A program made the translations under genes and the position numbers. A DNA stretch of 64,000 nt from Shewanella pealeana ATCC 700345 (GTDB lineage Bacteria; Pseudomonadota; Gammaproteobacteria; Enterobacterales; Shewanellaceae). The stretch spans positions 1,549,001-1,613,000 of the forward strand of contig NC_009901.1 of NCBI RefSeq assembly GCF_000018285.1. Direction: 5' to 3'. The number at the start of each line of letters is the position of its first letter. Positions within the stretch are counted from its first letter, which is position 1. A model generated the notes under the pieces. It searched no databases and was not told the DNA's origin. It was given only the letters and a program-made list of their open reading frames with translations. This document shows positions 46,153 through 56,214 of this stretch, piece by piece.

Positions 46153-46872
46153 TTACTTTTCGCTCTGTTGCATCACATCTATGAGTCGTTGCTTCAGAGG
46201 TTCACTCATCGGAAACGTAAAACTGGCACCTTGCATAATTTCTACGGGCTCAATAACCTGATCTTCTTTATAGGCTACGACATAGTCATTGTCGCTAACC
46301 ATTTTTTGGTAATGTTTTATTGCGTCAATGGCTTGTTTTAGATCTTGGTATTTGTAGGCGAATTCAGAGGTGTGAGTTAACTCATATTCAGTGTCTCTTT
46401 GTTGTTGAAATCTTCTGTCTGTGCGATTGACAGAGCCTTTCATGGCGCCGGTTTCAATATAAGAGTGGCTGGTACCTTCAATTCTGTTTACGCTTATACG
46501 GTCTGGCGTGGTTATTTGATGGCCACTGCAGAAGTCAATTTGCTTATGTTTTAAATCGATTCGAATGTCGTTTAACTCTGTATGCTTATACATTTCATGT
46601 TCAGTCACACGACTATTGTAACGATATTGCACAATCAAGTTTTCAAATGGCCCATCTTCGCCTGAATGGTGACAAGTAACACTGACAATATCAGGCAGAG
46701 GCTCGCATAAACGATTTAGCAATTCTGGTTTGAATCCATGCTTTAACGCCGCAGCTGTAAAACTGTCAGAGATAACAACTTCGCTCTCTGGTGCTGCATT
46801 TACATTTAGGTTTAATGCAGCCAATATTAGGCCAGCTGACCATTTTATCGTTCTACTCATATTTATTTGCAT
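46153..46872 (-). CDS. Hypothetical exported protein, 239 aa
   Basis: Not recognised. A signal peptide is clear (TIKWSAGLILAALNLNVNA, cleavage after VNA), so the protein is probably periplasmic. The mature part has two Cys pairs (LCEPLPDIVSVTCHHSG and one in DFCSGHQ) and is rich in polar beta-type segments. The start may be the second Met (residue 5). It is isolated between der and another hypothetical gene on the same strand, about 230 bases apart. Confidence 0.75.
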   Translation of the reverse strand: MQINMSRTIKWSAGLILAALNLNVNAAPESEVVISDSFTAAALKHGFKPELLNRLCEPLPDIVSVTCHHSGEDGPFENLIVQYRYNSRVTEHEMYKHTELNDIRIDLKHKQIDFCSGHQITTPDRISVNRIEGTSHSYIETGAMKGSVNRTDRRFQQQRDTEYELTHTSEFAYKYQDLKQAIDAIKHYQKMVSDNDYVVAYKEDQVIEPVEIMQGASFTFPMSEPLKQRLIDVMQQSEK

Positions 46873-47102
46873 GTAATTTATTTTATCTTTTGCTAGATGG
46901 CTTTTGTGATTTTGACGTTTATTTTCCTATAGAAGAGATAAAAATTCAGTGAATCATGTCACTGCAAGTAAAGTGTAAACCTCTGTAAATGTTAGATTTG
47001 CATGGTGTTGTGGCATTTTGCTTCATTTACGTAATTGACATCAATATTTTGTCATTTCGATGGGGGTCGGTGTTTTTTGCGGAGTGAAGTATATTTTTTA
47101 CT

Positions 47103-48005
47103 CTATATAGTCTTACTTTTCGAAAAGTGAATAATCACGTCTATCAGTCGTGACCTCTGTTTAGGAGAAACCCACTGCAAATTGAACAGGTAACAAGTGG
47201 ACTCCGCCAGTGTTATTTGATGTAGATTTCTCTGCGAGTTAATTAGAAGTTCAAAGCAGGCGGACTCTAAAGTTTGTTTTGATACGTCATTAGCACCAGA
47301 ACAGCTAATTTTAGGTTTATCTGTATCATCTTCAAACTTCCAATAGCACTGTTCATGTAGATTAGTTAACAGTTGTATGAACATCGTTTCAGGCATTTCC
47401 CCTTTAGAACGCATAATCGAGGCTAAAGCTATGAGGTTATGCCCCCAGAAACCTGGGTGTTTTAAGGCGCTTGAAAATACTATTTTTACGTCAATATTAT
47501 CGGGTTTAGCGTAATCACCTGTTACTGGATAGGATTGGTGGTTATTGCCATAAAATGTGGCTGTAACGAACTCACAGAAACGCTCAATAAATCGCAGCTT
47601 TTGTTTTTCTGTTTTTATTAATGACCAAGCCTGCTTAAAAGCAATCAGTACTGAAATATTATGGCTGAGATACTCATTTTTCTCTGTGCATTGTTCGAAG
47701 TAATAGGCAAAAATTTCACTCGCATCACTTTGGTTAAACCAGTCTTGCATGGTGAAATAGGCGTAGGGATAGATAGCATGGGCTAAAATCCAATGCCTTC
47801 TTCGCTCTATAGGTTTGAAAGGCATGGAGCCGGATTGGAGCATGGCTACATTAAAAGTGGGCTCTTCTAGCTCTATTAACCTTTCTACTTTTAACCAGTC
47901 GTTAGCAGGCCAATCATACTGACGTTTCAATGATTTTATTGCGAGGTAGCATTTTAGTGCGTGCTGCTGGTGTATGGCTGCAATTCTTGTCAGTACTTCA
48001 TCCAT
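47103..48005 (-). CDS. Hypothetical protein, 300 aa
   Basis: Not recognised. A soluble, mainly helical protein without signal or membrane segments, rich in aromatic and His residues (RRRHWILAHAIYPYAYFTMQ; FWGHNLIALASIMR). It resembles helical-repeat or DUF-type proteins only in general character. It borders an 0.8-kb gene-free stretch with many short hairpins, and its base composition is AT-richer than the der cluster, so it may be a recent arrival. Confidence 0.7.
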   Translation of the reverse strand: MDEVLTRIAAIHQQHALKCYLAIKSLKRQYDWPANDWLKVERLIELEEPTFNVAMLQSGSMPFKPIERRRHWILAHAIYPYAYFTMQDWFNQSDASEIFAYYFEQCTEKNEYLSHNISVLIAFKQAWSLIKTEKQKLRFIERFCEFVTATFYGNNHQSYPVTGDYAKPDNIDVKIVFSSALKHPGFWGHNLIALASIMRSKGEMPETMFIQLLTNLHEQCYWKFEDDTDKPKISCSGANDVSKQTLESACFELLINSQRNLHQITLAESTCYLFNLQWVSPKQRSRLIDVIIHFSKSKTI

Positions 48006-48819
48006 GTTTGTCTATTCCTTTTAAGCTACTTTATTACCATTTTTGCTAGGTTAGCCTAAATCTTGCAGTCGTTTAGTTCAATATTAATGCTGAGGAACGG
48101 AGTGGATAAATAATAAAAAATATAAATTAGTCGGGTCAGAATTAAAAATTTATATAGAAGATGATAGTAGTATCTATTGATTAAGGGTTATCGCATAACT
48201 GATTGATATACATTTCTGGCTGTTCTGCGTTTACATGAGCTTGAGTCAAGTTACTAGCTCATTTTTGTCGATTAATCATCTCGTCGAATGTTTTACTCTA
48301 ATCATATCTCTTAAACTTTCCAACTATACTCCATTCACAGAAAACATCTGTTCCCCATCGAAGTTGCCGAAGTGCGTAGATGAAAATGCCGTGAAACCAT
48401 CATGGATGATAGTTCAGGCTCGGGGGACATGGATGTCCTATCTGAGTCGATAGGCTATTTTTATTGGAGCATGAGGCCCGTATCAAATGCATGTAACTTC
48501 GTCGGGGCGTCATGGTGGATACAAGGGCGAAGTCCATGAATATTGACTCTTTGAACGAGACCCAAGGACGGCGAGCTGGCCGTTGAACAATGATGTTCTT
48601 GATAAGGACGAGCAGTCCTCCTTGCCCGAGTGTGAGCTAGAAGCTCACGACTTTAGTTGTTAGACGAAGTCTAACTAAGACCTTGTGTAGGCGCAGCCAG
48701 ATGCTCTAGCAATGTAGACGAAGCGCCACGACGATAATTTTCTAACGAAGTTTGAATCGCCACTTTCAAACGAAGCTTGAACCCATAGTGAAACTATTGT
48801 TATTAGCTATAGAAGTGAA
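48006..48819. other. Gene-poor region with clustered short hairpins
   Basis: No convincing gene (an open frame at 48235-48453 lacks a ribosome site). From 48425 to 48781 at least eight short hairpins follow one another, for example CCTATC/GATAGG (48437-48454), ACGGC/GCCGT (48568-48583), AGGAC/GTCCT (48605-48619), GTGAGCT/AGCTCAC (48632-48648) and GTTAGAC/GTCTAAC (48659-48675). The loops are often GAA or GAG-type. Looks like a structured RNA or decayed repeat elements. Confidence 0.55.
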
Positions 48820-50157
48820 CTAACTGACCTCAACCACAGTAGAAGTCACACTGCCATCCCGCAGGCGAGTGGTCAGCGTATCGCCCACACAAGTATCCGA
48901 TGGTGCCTGCACCACTTTGCCACTACCAGTTAGGGTAATGCTGTAACCACGGCTTAATGTCGCTAACGGACTCACAGTGTCTAATTGCTGCGCACGGTGG
49001 GCAAGGCGCTGTTCACTCATCTTTAACTTGTCATCCATGGCGTCATTGAGCTTGGCGCTGAGGTAACTCAAACGCTGGGCTTCGAGGGTGAGTCTATGCT
49101 GTGGAGACTGATTAGCTAAGCGGCTGCTTAAGTTCTGCTGCTTTAAGGCATAAGCATGTAACTTGGTTTGCATCGCTTGTTGCAGGCGCAGCTGCATTTC
49201 GTCAAAGCTTTGCTCATACATCTGTAGTCGGCGCTGTGGATCTTGCTTTTGTAGACGATGCTCAATGGTTTGAACTTGGCTTTGTTTCTTTAATTGATAA
49301 TGCTGCCAAGCTTGCTTGAGGCGAGATAATTGCGATAATAACTTTTGCGCTTTATTGTCGGCATCTTTCGATAATAGCTCTGCGCCTGCCGATGGCGTTG
49401 GCGCGCGCAGATCGGCAACATAATCGCTGATGGTCATATCCACTTCGTGGCCAACGGCTGACACCACAGGAATGCCACTGTTATAGATGGTGTGGGCGAG
49501 TCCTTCGTCGTTAAAACTCCATAAGTCCTCTAACGAGCCCCCGCCTCGGGTTACTAGCAATACGTCAACTTCGGCGCGGCTGTTAGCAAGGTTAATGGCA
49601 TCGCAAATACTTTTTGCTGCGTCACTGCCTTGTACGGGAGTCGGATAGATGATGACTTCGATTGAGGAGTCGCGGCGGGCTAATACATGCAAGATATCGC
49701 GAATCGCCGCGCCAGTGGGCGAGGTGACCACACCAATTTTTTGGATGTTGGCGGGAAGTGGGCGCTTGGTGTCGCTGGCAAATAGGCCCTCGGCGGCAAG
49801 CTTCATCTTCAATGCTTCATATTGCTGAGCTAGCAGACCGTCTCCTGCTGGTAGCATAGATTCAATCAGTAATTGATAATCACCGCGGGGCTCATACACG
49901 CTGATATTGCCCTTAACTAAAACTTGCTGGCCGTTAGCAGGGCGAAAGGTTACCGCTTGGTTGCGGCCCTTAAACATGGCGCAGCGAATTTGTGAGAAAT
50001 TATCTTTGAGGGTTAAATACCAGTGGCCAGAGCCGGGCGCCGCAAAGTTTGAAATTTCAGCATTTAACCAAATCCGGCCAAGCTGACCCTCTAAAAGCTG
50101 CCTCACTTCGCCATTGAGACGAGAGACGGTATAAACATCATTTTTTGGGGTTTTCAT
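48820..50157 (-). CDS. xseA: Exonuclease VII large subunit
   Basis: A protein of about 445 residues (E. coli 456). N-terminal OB domain ([20 protein letters not shown], then [13 protein letters not shown]), the catalytic region [21 protein letters not shown] and [16 protein letters not shown], then a long coiled coil ([20 protein letters not shown]) and a C-terminal segment GYSITL. It degrades single-stranded DNA with XseB, not encoded nearby. The ATG at 50157 is preferred to GTG at 50172; neither has a clear ribosome site. It diverges from guaB. Confidence 0.96.
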   Translation of the reverse strand: MKTPKNDVYTVSRLNGEVRQLLEGQLGRIWLNAEISNFAAPGSGHWYLTLKDNFSQIRCAMFKGRNQAVTFRPANGQQVLVKGNISVYEPRGDYQLLIESMLPAGDGLLAQQYEALKMKLAAEGLFASDTKRPLPANIQKIGVVTSPTGAAIRDILHVLARRDSSIEVIIYPTPVQGSDAAKSICDAINLANSRAEVDVLLVTRGGGSLEDLWSFNDEGLAHTIYNSGIPVVSAVGHEVDMTISDYVADLRAPTPSAGAELLSKDADNKAQKLLSQLSRLKQAWQHYQLKKQSQVQTIEHRLQKQDPQRRLQMYEQSFDEMQLRLQQAMQTKLHAYALKQQNLSSRLANQSPQHRLTLEAQRLSYLSAKLNDAMDDKLKMSEQRLAHRAQQLDTVSPLATLSRGYSITLTGSGKVVQAPSDTCVGDTLTTRLRDGSVTSTVVEVS

Positions 50158-50198
50158 AATTTTTTTACACACAAATGCGAATTAGTGTCTATTTTCCA

Positions 50199-50227
50199 TT
50201 TACCAACCCCGATATGCAAGGTATAAT
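50199..50227 (+). promoter_or_regulatory. guaB promoter
   Basis: TTTACC (50199-50204) and TATAAT (50222-50227) are 17 bases apart, about 50 bases before the guaB start codon. Confidence 0.6.
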
Positions 50228-50277
50228 CTCGCCGCAATATTTCACCTCTAATTCCTAATCTCTTGGGGAGATGTTGC

Positions 50278-51750
50278 ATGTTAAGATTGAAAAAAGAAGC
50301 GTTAACTTTTGATGATGTGTTGCTGGTTCCAGCGCACTCTACCGTCCTCCCAAATACAGCTGTTTTAAAAACACGCCTGACGAATAAGATTGAGTTGAAT
50401 ACTCCAATCGTTTCTGCTGCTATGGATACCGTTACTGAAGCTCGCTTGGCAATTGCTATTGCTCAAGAAGGTGGCCTTGGCTTTATCCATAAGAACATGA
50501 CGATTGAGCAACAAGCTGAAGAAGTTCGCAAAGTAAAAATTTACGAAGCGGGTATCGTTCAGCAACCTGTGACAGTCACCCCTGCAACGACACTAGCCGA
50601 TGTTAAGGTTCTGACTGAAAGAAATGGTTTCGCAGGTTACCCAGTGGTAAATGAAGCAAACGAGTTAGTGGGTATTATCACTGGCCGTGACGTACGCTTT
50701 ATCACTGACTGGTCGCGTACCGTTGATCAAGTGATGACACCAAAAGAGCGCCTTGTGACAGTGCCAGAAGGGACTAAGCTAGATGAAGTTCAAAAACTGA
50801 TGCATTCTCACCGTGTTGAGAAAGTATTGGTTGTTGATGACAACTTCAAGCTAAAGGGTCTTATCACTGTAAAAGACTTCCAAAAAGCAGAGCGTAAGCC
50901 AAACGCATGTAAAGACGAGTTAGGTCGTTTACGTGTAGGTGCGGCTGTTGGTGCAGGTCCAGGTAACGAAGAGCGTGTTGATGCACTTGTGCTAGCTGGC
51001 GTTGACGTCTTACTTATCGACTCATCTCACGGCCATTCAGAAGGCGTTTTACAACGTATTCGTGATACTCGTGCTAAATACCCGGACTTACAAATCGTTG
51101 GCGGTAACGTTGCAACAGCTGAAGGTGCAATTGCACTCGTTGAAGCGGGCGTTAACGCAGTTAAAGTCGGTATTGGCCCTGGTTCAATCTGTACCACGCG
51201 TATCGTAACGGGTGTGGGTGTACCACAAATTACAGCGGTATCTGATGCCGCTGCTGCCGTTAAGCACTTAGACATTCCAGTTATTGCCGATGGCGGTATT
51301 CGCTTCTCTGGCGACCTAGCAAAAGCATTGGCTGCTGGCGCGTCGTGCATCATGGCAGGCTCTATGTTTGCAGGTACCGATGAAGCGCCAGGTGAAACTG
51401 AGCTTTATAACGGCCGTGCTTATAAGTCATACCGCGGTATGGGTTCACTAGGCGCTATGACCCAAACTCAAGGTTCGTCTGATCGTTATTTCCAAAGCGA
51501 TAACGCTGCAGACAAGCTAGTACCTGAAGGTATTGAAGGTCGCGTTGCTTACAAAGGTAAGCTAAAAGAGATCATTCACCAGCATATGGGCGGTCTACGT
51601 TCATGCATGGGTCTAACTGGCTGCGCAACGATTAAAGAACTAAACGAGAAGGCTGAGTTTGTGAAAATCACTGCAGCGGGCATGGGCGAGTCTCATGTTC
51701 ACGATGTGACGATTAGTAAAGAAGCACCTAACTACAGCACTCGTTCTTAA
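50278..51750 (+). CDS. guaB: IMP dehydrogenase
   Basis: A 490-residue IMPDH: the barrel core is split by two CBS domains (residues about 90-205). The catalytic loop is [15 protein letters not shown] (Cys of SICTTR forms the covalent intermediate) and the flap contains [10 protein letters not shown]. The ATG at 50278 ([20 protein letters not shown]) matches the E. coli N-terminus and has GGGGAG 7 bases upstream. It catalyses IMP to XMP, the first guanine-specific step. guaA follows 120 bases later. Confidence 0.98.
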   Translation: MLRLKKEALTFDDVLLVPAHSTVLPNTAVLKTRLTNKIELNTPIVSAAMDTVTEARLAIAIAQEGGLGFIHKNMTIEQQAEEVRKVKIYEAGIVQQPVTVTPATTLADVKVLTERNGFAGYPVVNEANELVGIITGRDVRFITDWSRTVDQVMTPKERLVTVPEGTKLDEVQKLMHSHRVEKVLVVDDNFKLKGLITVKDFQKAERKPNACKDELGRLRVGAAVGAGPGNEERVDALVLAGVDVLLIDSSHGHSEGVLQRIRDTRAKYPDLQIVGGNVATAEGAIALVEAGVNAVKVGIGPGSICTTRIVTGVGVPQITAVSDAAAAVKHLDIPVIADGGIRFSGDLAKALAAGASCIMAGSMFAGTDEAPGETELYNGRAYKSYRGMGSLGAMTQTQGSSDRYFQSDNAADKLVPEGIEGRVAYKGKLKEIIHQHMGGLRSCMGLTGCATIKELNEKAEFVKITAAGMGESHVHDVTISKEAPNYSTRS

Positions 51751-51767
51751 ATAGTGTTCTAAATCTT

Positions 51768-51795
51768 AAAGGCGACATATAATGTCGCCTTTAAA
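51768..51795 (+). terminator. Hairpin between guaB and guaA
   Basis: AAAGGCGACAT pairs perfectly with ATGTCGCCTTT around ATA, but only a weak T tract follows. It may attenuate or protect rather than fully terminate. Confidence 0.6.
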
Positions 51796-51873
51796 TTAAG
51801 CCAAGTAGTAGATTCGCAGAGTACTCACTGCTTGGTTAGTTAACAATAAAGAAAAATAGAGATAAGGTACCCC

Positions 51874-53451
51874 ATGAGCAACATTCATGAGCATAAGATC
51901 CTCATATTAGATTTTGGATCGCAATACACTCAACTGATCGCCCGTCGTATTCGTGAAATCGGTGTGTATTGTGAACTTTGGGCTTGGGATGTTTCTGAAG
52001 AGCAAATTCGTGAATTCGCTCCAAACGGCATTATCTTAGCGGGTGGCCCTGAAAGTGTTACCGCTGAGAACTCACCTCGAGCTCCAGAATATGTGTTTAA
52101 CGCTGGCGTACCAGTACTAGGTATTTGTTACGGCATGCAAACCATGTCTGAGCAGCTTGGTGGTAAAGTTATTCAAGGTGTGGGTGAAGGTGAGTTTGGC
52201 TACGCACAAGTTGAGGTGCAAACTGAGTCTGCACTGTTTAAAGCTATCGAAGACGCGGTAAGCGAAACCGGTAAGCCGTTGCTTGACGTGTGGATGAGCC
52301 ACGGTGATAAGGTTTCTGCAATTCCTGAAGGGTTTGTTGCTGTCGCTAAGACTGAAACATGTCCGTTTGCCGCTATGGCGAATGAAGACAAGCAGTTCTA
52401 CGGCGTGCAGTTCCACCCAGAAGTGACTCACACTCGTCAAGGTAAGCGTATGCTTGAGCATTTCGCCCTTGAGATCTGTGGCTGTCCAGCAAACTGGAAG
52501 CCATCTTCAATCATTGAAGATGCGATTGAGCGTTTAAAAGAGCAGATCGGTGATGACGAAGTTATCTTAGGTCTATCGGGTGGTGTTGACTCATCAGTTG
52601 TTGCTATGCTTTTGCACCGCGCAATTGGCGACAAGCTAACATGTGTGTTTGTTGATAACGGTCTACTACGTCTAAACGAAGCGCAGCAAGTAATGGATAT
52701 GTTTGGCGACCACTTTGGTCTAAACATCGTTCATGTCGATGCCGAGAACCGTTTCTTAGATGCAATGGCTGGTGAAGCTGAGCCTGAAGCAAAGCGTAAG
52801 ATCATCGGCCGCGTATTCGTTGAGATCTTCGATGAAGAATCAAAGAAATGCGTTAATGCTAAATGGCTTGCACAGGGCACCATCTACCCAGACGTTATCG
52901 AGTCTGCAGGTAGCGCTACAGGTAAGGCACACTGCATTAAGTCACACCATAACGTTGGCGGTTTGCCAGATGATATGGCAATGGGTCTGGTTGAGCCATT
53001 ACGTGAACTGTTTAAAGATGAAGTACGTAAGATTGGCCTAGAGCTAGGTCTTCCATACGACATGCTTTACCGTCACCCGTTCCCAGGACCAGGTCTTGGT
53101 GTACGTGTGCTTGGCGAAGTGAAGAAAGAATACTGTGACTTGCTACGTCTAGCCGATGCGATTTTCATCGAAGAGCTACATAAAGCTGACCTTTATAACA
53201 AGGTAAGCCAAGCATTTACTGTGTTCCTACCAGTACGCTCTGTTGGCGTAATGGGCGATGGTCGTAAGTACGACTGGGTTGTATCACTACGTGCAGTTGA
53301 AACTATCGACTTTATGACGGCGCATTGGGCACACCTACCTTATGATTTCCTAGGTCGTGTATCTAATCGTATCATCAACGAAGTAGACGGTATTTCACGT
53401 GTGGTTTACGACATTTCTGGTAAGCCACCTGCAACAATTGAGTGGGAATAA
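51874..53451 (+). CDS. guaA: GMP synthase (glutamine-hydrolysing)
   Basis: A 525-residue enzyme, length as in E. coli. The class I glutamine amidotransferase domain has the nucleophile GICYGMQTM and the His/Glu FHPEV. The ATP pyrophosphatase domain has the PP-loop LSGGVDSSV. The C-terminal dimerisation part ends KPPATIEWE. It makes GMP from XMP after GuaB. Confidence 0.98.
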   Translation: MSNIHEHKILILDFGSQYTQLIARRIREIGVYCELWAWDVSEEQIREFAPNGIILAGGPESVTAENSPRAPEYVFNAGVPVLGICYGMQTMSEQLGGKVIQGVGEGEFGYAQVEVQTESALFKAIEDAVSETGKPLLDVWMSHGDKVSAIPEGFVAVAKTETCPFAAMANEDKQFYGVQFHPEVTHTRQGKRMLEHFALEICGCPANWKPSSIIEDAIERLKEQIGDDEVILGLSGGVDSSVVAMLLHRAIGDKLTCVFVDNGLLRLNEAQQVMDMFGDHFGLNIVHVDAENRFLDAMAGEAEPEAKRKIIGRVFVEIFDEESKKCVNAKWLAQGTIYPDVIESAGSATGKAHCIKSHHNVGGLPDDMAMGLVEPLRELFKDEVRKIGLELGLPYDMLYRHPFPGPGLGVRVLGEVKKEYCDLLRLADAIFIEELHKADLYNKVSQAFTVFLPVRSVGVMGDGRKYDWVVSLRAVETIDFMTAHWAHLPYDFLGRVSNRIINEVDGISRVVYDISGKPPATIEWE

Positions 53452-53477
53452 TCTTAGGATTATAATGACTCTAGAAT

Positions 53478-53500
53478 AAAGGTGCTTCGGCACCTTTTTT
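53478..53500 (+). terminator. Terminator of guaA
   Basis: AAAGGTGC-TTCG-GCACCTTT with a following T run; UUCG tetraloop. Confidence 0.85.
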
Positions 53501-53537
53501 ATTGGCGCTAGCGTCAACATTATCTTTGGAGCTTGAT

Positions 53538-54071
53538 TTGTCAAAGTTTGAATCATCACAACAGCAAGATATCCATTTCATGAAAATGGCGATGGATATG
53601 GCGATAAAAGCGGAAGAAAAGGGTGAAGTGCCTGTCGGAGCCGTGCTGGTTAAAGACGGAGAAGTCGTCAGCGCCGGATTCAATTTTAGTATTGGTTTGC
53701 ACGACCCAAGCGCACATGCAGAGATGCAGTGTTTGCGCCAAGCAGGTCAGATAATGCAAAACTACCGCTTACTCGACACGACCTTGTATGTGACGCTGGA
53801 ACCCTGTGCAATGTGCGCAGGAGCTATTGTACACTCTCGAATTAATCGCTTGGTATTTGGCGCGAGAGATGAAAAAACCGGCGCAGCAGGCACTGTGATC
53901 GACATAGTGCGACACAGTGCTTTTAATCATCAGGTTGATGTTAGCTCTGGCGTGCTAGAAACTGAGTGTAGCGAACAGCTCAGCGCATTTTTCAAGCGGA
54001 GAAGAAAAGAGAAAAAAGCCGCTAAAGCCTTGGCAAAGCAACAAGCCTTGTTATCGACTCCTAAGAGTTAA
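53538..54071 (+). CDS. tadA: tRNA-specific adenosine deaminase TadA
   Basis: A zinc deaminase of about 177 residues. Catalytic HAEM and the PCAMCAGA zinc ligands are in the usual order, as is the basic C-terminal extension (FKRRRKEKKAAKALAKQQ). It converts A34 to inosine in tRNA-Arg(ACG). Frame and Shine-Dalgarno (TGGAG, 6 bases upstream) support a TTG start at 53538; an ATG at 53580 would cut into the first helix, and an upstream frame runs into the guaA terminator. Confidence 0.95.
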   Translation: MSKFESSQQQDIHFMKMAMDMAIKAEEKGEVPVGAVLVKDGEVVSAGFNFSIGLHDPSAHAEMQCLRQAGQIMQNYRLLDTTLYVTLEPCAMCAGAIVHSRINRLVFGARDEKTGAAGTVIDIVRHSAFNHQVDVSSGVLETECSEQLSAFFKRRRKEKKAAKALAKQQALLSTPKS

Positions 54072-54199
54072 AAAAAAGCATCATCCGAAGGCTTAATAAA
54101 TGCGAAGAACTGTTTGTGTCTGTTAAGTACTTTTAGGTGGCGTGTTTTCAATTGGCTACGACGACGCGCCGCGACATTATTAATGGTTTTTTTTCTCAT
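54068..54199 (-). CDS. Basic 43-aa small protein, overlapping the tadA end
   Basis: ATG at 54199 gives a 43-residue frame to TAA at 54068. The sequence begins RKKTINNVAARRRSQLKTRH and ends FFAFIKPSDDAFF: strongly basic in the first half, hydrophobic later, without a signal peptide. A good ribosome site (AGAGG, spacing 6-7) precedes the ATG. The stop overlaps the tadA stop by a few bases on the opposite strand. Not recognised; its size and charge suggest a nucleic-acid or ribosome binder. It is too short for ordinary ORF finding. Confidence 0.55.
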   Translation of the reverse strand: MRKKTINNVAARRRSQLKTRHLKVLNRHKQFFAFIKPSDDAFF

Positions 54200-54430
54200 A
54201 TAGACCTCTCTGATATTTACACTTAAGACCTTTATCAACTTACTGTATAAAAGTCTACGTGAGTATGATTAATCTTTGATGAATTCGTTCAAAATTAAAT
54301 AAATAGCTTGTCACGTGGCGATAAAATGTTCGAAGACGGAGTTCATACTTTCGCATGGAGCGAGTGAGTTTGTTAGCCAAACTTTATGGCCTATTCAATT
54401 GGATCAAGGTTGTATAGCTATTTTTAAAAC

Positions 54431-54484
54431 CTCAAGGCTGTCTATAATCGGGCTAAGCTCAAGGCTATCTATAATCAGACCTTG
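54431..54484 (+). repeat. 27-base direct repeat, two copies
   Basis: CTCAAGGCTGTCTATAATCG... at 54431 is repeated from 54458 with a few changes. It lies just past the end of mltF and has no coding role that I see. Confidence 0.6.
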
Positions 54485-54485
54485 C

Positions 54486-55925
54486 TTAAGGCTGTTGCGG
54501 CTGGATTGCGTCAGTCTGGGGTTTCTCTTCAGTCTCTTTAGCCTCGGCGGTTTGAAGCGGCTTCTGTTTGAGCTCAAGCAGCATATTCTGATTATCGATC
54601 CACACTAGCGTGTCATAGTAACGACGAATACTATCGACGTAATGCACCGCCTCATTGCCTCTTGCGTAACCATAGCGGGTTTTTTGGTAGTACTTTCGCT
54701 TTTGCAGCAGTGGTAATACCGATTTCACATCTCGCCAAGCACTCGGGTTCAATCCTTGAGACTGTGCCAGCTTGCGCGCATCTTCCACATGACCTAAGCC
54801 TATGTTGTAGGAGGCGAGGGCGAACCACATACGCTGACTCTCTGGGATGGAATCTGGCAGACGCTCAAGCATGCTGTTGAGGTACTTTGCGCCGCCCTTG
54901 ATGCTCTGGTAAGGATCGAGACGGTTTTTGATACCAACTTGTTTTGCGGTTGGCAGGGTCAACATCATCAAACCGCGCACACCCGTCGGTGAACGAGCAT
55001 TAGGGTTCCAATGGGACTCCTGGTATGCGGTTGCGGCAAGCTTACGCCAGTCTATGCCCTCGGCATATTTTTCAAACGTGGCTTGATATTTAGGTAGCTT
55101 GTTATCGATGGCACGAATAAAGGCGCGGGTGTCGACATAATCGAAACGCTCAACGTGAGCAAAGTATTTCTCATTGAGGTGAGCCAAGGTGCCACTGCGT
55201 TTTTCTATATGCCAAAACGACAATAGCTCACTCATCAGCTTGTCGCTGTTGGTGGGTGGTAATAACCATACAACTGGCTGTTTACGTTTTAGAACAAGGC
55301 CTTCTCGTAGCTCAGGCATAAAACGTCTGTTGATGTCTAAACTGGTCGAGTCGGCGATAGTGTAGGGGATCTCTCCGGCGGCAATCATGGTGAGTAGCTC
55401 TTCGGCGTCCTTATCTTTTTCCTGATTCCACACCAGATCCGGATTGGACTTTTGCAGCTCTGTTAAGGTGTCGACAAAAGAGGAGTCAGTGGTTACCGTG
55501 ATTTCGCCTTTAAGTGTGTCGACACTTCTAGGTATGGGTGTACCTTGGCGATAAACCAACACTTGGTTAACTCGATAGAGTGGCGGGCCGAGTCTAAACT
55601 GCTCGCGTCTTGCAGGCGTATCGGCTAAACCCGCGGCAATAATATCGATTTCTCCACTATGCATCGCGCTATAAAGCTCGCTGATATTGGCGAAAGGCTT
55701 CATCTTTAACTCGAGATCGAGGTAATTGGCGAAGCGCTCGGCCATCTCATAGTCATAACCAGAGTCCCCTTGCCCTGAGGTAAAGTAAATTTGTGGACCA
55801 TATAAAGTACCGACAATTAATTGAGTCGGCTTTAATGGGGGAGTGGTTTTTTCTTGCTCCACGACAACCTTCTGGCAGCCAGCCAGTAGGGTGATATAGC
55901 ATAGAACAAGCAGGAGTCTTTTCAT
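54486..55925 (-). CDS. mltF: Membrane-bound lytic murein transglycosylase F
   Basis: A 479-residue lipoprotein: signal with lipobox LAGC (Cys 17), a SBP_bac_3 solute-binding-like domain (residues about 35-265; [20 protein letters not shown]), then an SLT lytic transglycosylase domain with catalytic Glu in [19 protein letters not shown] and the later [15 protein letters not shown]. MltF cleaves peptidoglycan and is gated by muropeptide sensing in Pseudomonas. It diverges from purL. Confidence 0.96.
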   Translation of the reverse strand: MKRLLLVLCYITLLAGCQKVVVEQEKTTPPLKPTQLIVGTLYGPQIYFTSGQGDSGYDYEMAERFANYLDLELKMKPFANISELYSAMHSGEIDIIAAGLADTPARREQFRLGPPLYRVNQVLVYRQGTPIPRSVDTLKGEITVTTDSSFVDTLTELQKSNPDLVWNQEKDKDAEELLTMIAAGEIPYTIADSTSLDINRRFMPELREGLVLKRKQPVVWLLPPTNSDKLMSELLSFWHIEKRSGTLAHLNEKYFAHVERFDYVDTRAFIRAIDNKLPKYQATFEKYAEGIDWRKLAATAYQESHWNPNARSPTGVRGLMMLTLPTAKQVGIKNRLDPYQSIKGGAKYLNSMLERLPDSIPESQRMWFALASYNIGLGHVEDARKLAQSQGLNPSAWRDVKSVLPLLQKRKYYQKTRYGYARGNEAVHYVDSIRRYYDTLVWIDNQNMLLELKQKPLQTAEAKETEEKPQTDAIQPQQP

Positions 55926-56077
55926 CGATTATTTTTTATTAGCACTTAAATTTTAACGAAATTGTCGTCGATTATACCACAATCTTGCTTGGCGTAAAAA
56001 AACTGAATTTTTATTGAAAAGTATTGATTTTAGTATGAACCCAAATGAAGTTTTTGCTGGGAATTTCCTCTTGAGAG

Positions 56078-56115
56078 TTGAAAACTTTTCAAGTCGCTTT
56101 TTCCTGTACAGGAAA
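56078..56115. promoter_or_regulatory. Two palindromes upstream of purL
   Basis: TTGAAAACTTTTCAA (56078-56092) and TTTCCTGTACAGGAAA (56100-56115) are perfect palindromes about 23 bases apart, 50-80 bases before the purL TATAAT box (56163-56168). Neither resembles the PurR consensus. The binder is unknown. Confidence 0.5.
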
Positions 56116-56214
56116 CACTGTTTTCAATAGCGACGGCTGATGATTTGTGACAAACATTTCCCTATAATAGCGCCCAGATCTGACCCTGCAATTATAAATA
56201 TAAGGTGAAAAGAC

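Noticed and set aside
48235..48453. 72-aa ORF in the xseA-side gap
   Set aside because: No ribosome site, no domain, and it runs into the hairpin region; likely chance.
48425..48781. CRISPR array
   Set aside because: The hairpins differ in sequence and spacing; there is no constant repeat or cas gene.
56100..56115. LexA SOS box upstream of purL
   Set aside because: It contains CTGTACAG without the 8-base spacer of CTGT-N8-ACAG, so it does not fit the LexA consensus.
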